64,000 nucleotides of DNA. Origin: Rallus limicola. Lineage: Eukaryota; Chordata; Aves; Gruiformes; Rallidae. A program made the position numbers and the translations under genes. Of the stretch, positions 63,770 to 64,000 are shown piece after piece. The stretch spans positions 40,140,761 through 40,204,760 of the forward strand of contig JAKCOZ010000003.1 of the NCBI GenBank assembly GCA_022605955.1, read 5' to 3'. The notes below the pieces were generated by a model, which searched no databases, was not told the DNA's origin, and saw only the letters and a program-made list of their open reading frames with translations. Each line of letters starts with the position of its first letter. Position 1 is the first letter of the stretch.

Positions 63770-64000
63770 GCTCTCAGGGGATTGCTCCAACATGGGTCAG
63801 AGCATCTCCTGCATGTCTCCACCTGCTCCAGTGTGGAGCCTCTCCACAGGCTACAGGTGGGGTCTCAGCCTTTTCCATGGGCTGTGGGGGGACACCCGCT
63901 CCACCATGGGTTTCTCCATGGGCTGCAGGGGCATCTTTCTCTCTGGCACCTGGGGCATTCCCCCCACCCCCATTCCCTGGCTTTGGTGTCTGCACAGTTT
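63770..64000 (-). mobile_element. ERV LTR fragment, same family as 29866-30862, cut by window edge
   Basis: Read on the minus strand it gives 'gcagacaccaaagccaggga', then 'tgcagcccatggagaaaccc' and 'ctggagcaggtggagacatg', the same repeated phrases as the LTR interior at 30105-30600. The remainder lies beyond the window. Confidence 0.7.

Overview
This is vertebrate DNA from a bird. The evidence is a complete 15-exon SPTLC1 gene with GT-AG introns, many CR1 LINEs (the main avian non-LTR element), several avian LTR families, and a young endogenous retrovirus whose primer binding site matches tRNA-Trp as in avian sarcoma/leukosis viruses. The Topors-like RING genes at the left edge and the LTR families resemble those I know from songbirds, so a passerine or other neoavian bird is likely (inference). 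SPTLC1 is Z-linked in chicken, so the window is probably from a Z chromosome (inference).

Layout. 1-545: a CR1 scrap and a minus-strand LTR fragment. 560-3234: two tandem Topors-like RING-finger loci on the plus strand. The first looks like a complete small gene: CCAAT and TATA boxes, a spliced 5' leader, a 186-codon ORF and AATAAA. The second keeps its RING and C-terminal domain but is cut by one in-frame TAG. 3331-4373: CR1 fragments. 4375-9580: unique AT-rich DNA, partly the probable SPTLC1 3' UTR. 9581-49846: SPTLC1 on the minus strand, 15 coding exons totalling 1,425 nt including the stop (474 aa), with no frameshift and every junction in phase. 49480-50090: its CpG-rich promoter with a GGGCA tandem repeat. 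50100-64000: intergenic DNA with CR1 copies (one near the ORF1-EN-RT layout but internally deleted, and one facing pair), a minus-strand LTR next to a CR1 tail, and part of another LTR at the right edge.

The introns carry the main insertions: a nearly full-length CR1 in intron 13, CR1 tails in introns 6, 5 and 2, an LTR in intron 2, and in intron 3 an older LTR followed 21 bp later by a 5.65 kb provirus. That provirus has two 364-bp LTRs differing at one base by eye and a perfect 6-bp target duplication. It has a truncated gag, a large gag-pro deletion, a pol ORF open except for one TAG, and an env whose transmembrane half is intact. All sizeable intronic insertions lie antisense to SPTLC1.

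SPTLC1 encodes the non-catalytic long-chain-base subunit of ER serine palmitoyltransferase, which starts sphingolipid synthesis. The Topors-like genes are probable ubiquitin/SUMO E3 ligases. I see no functional link between them. The most novel items are the Topors-like pair with its CRE/RFX-like promoter and the very young, already defective provirus.
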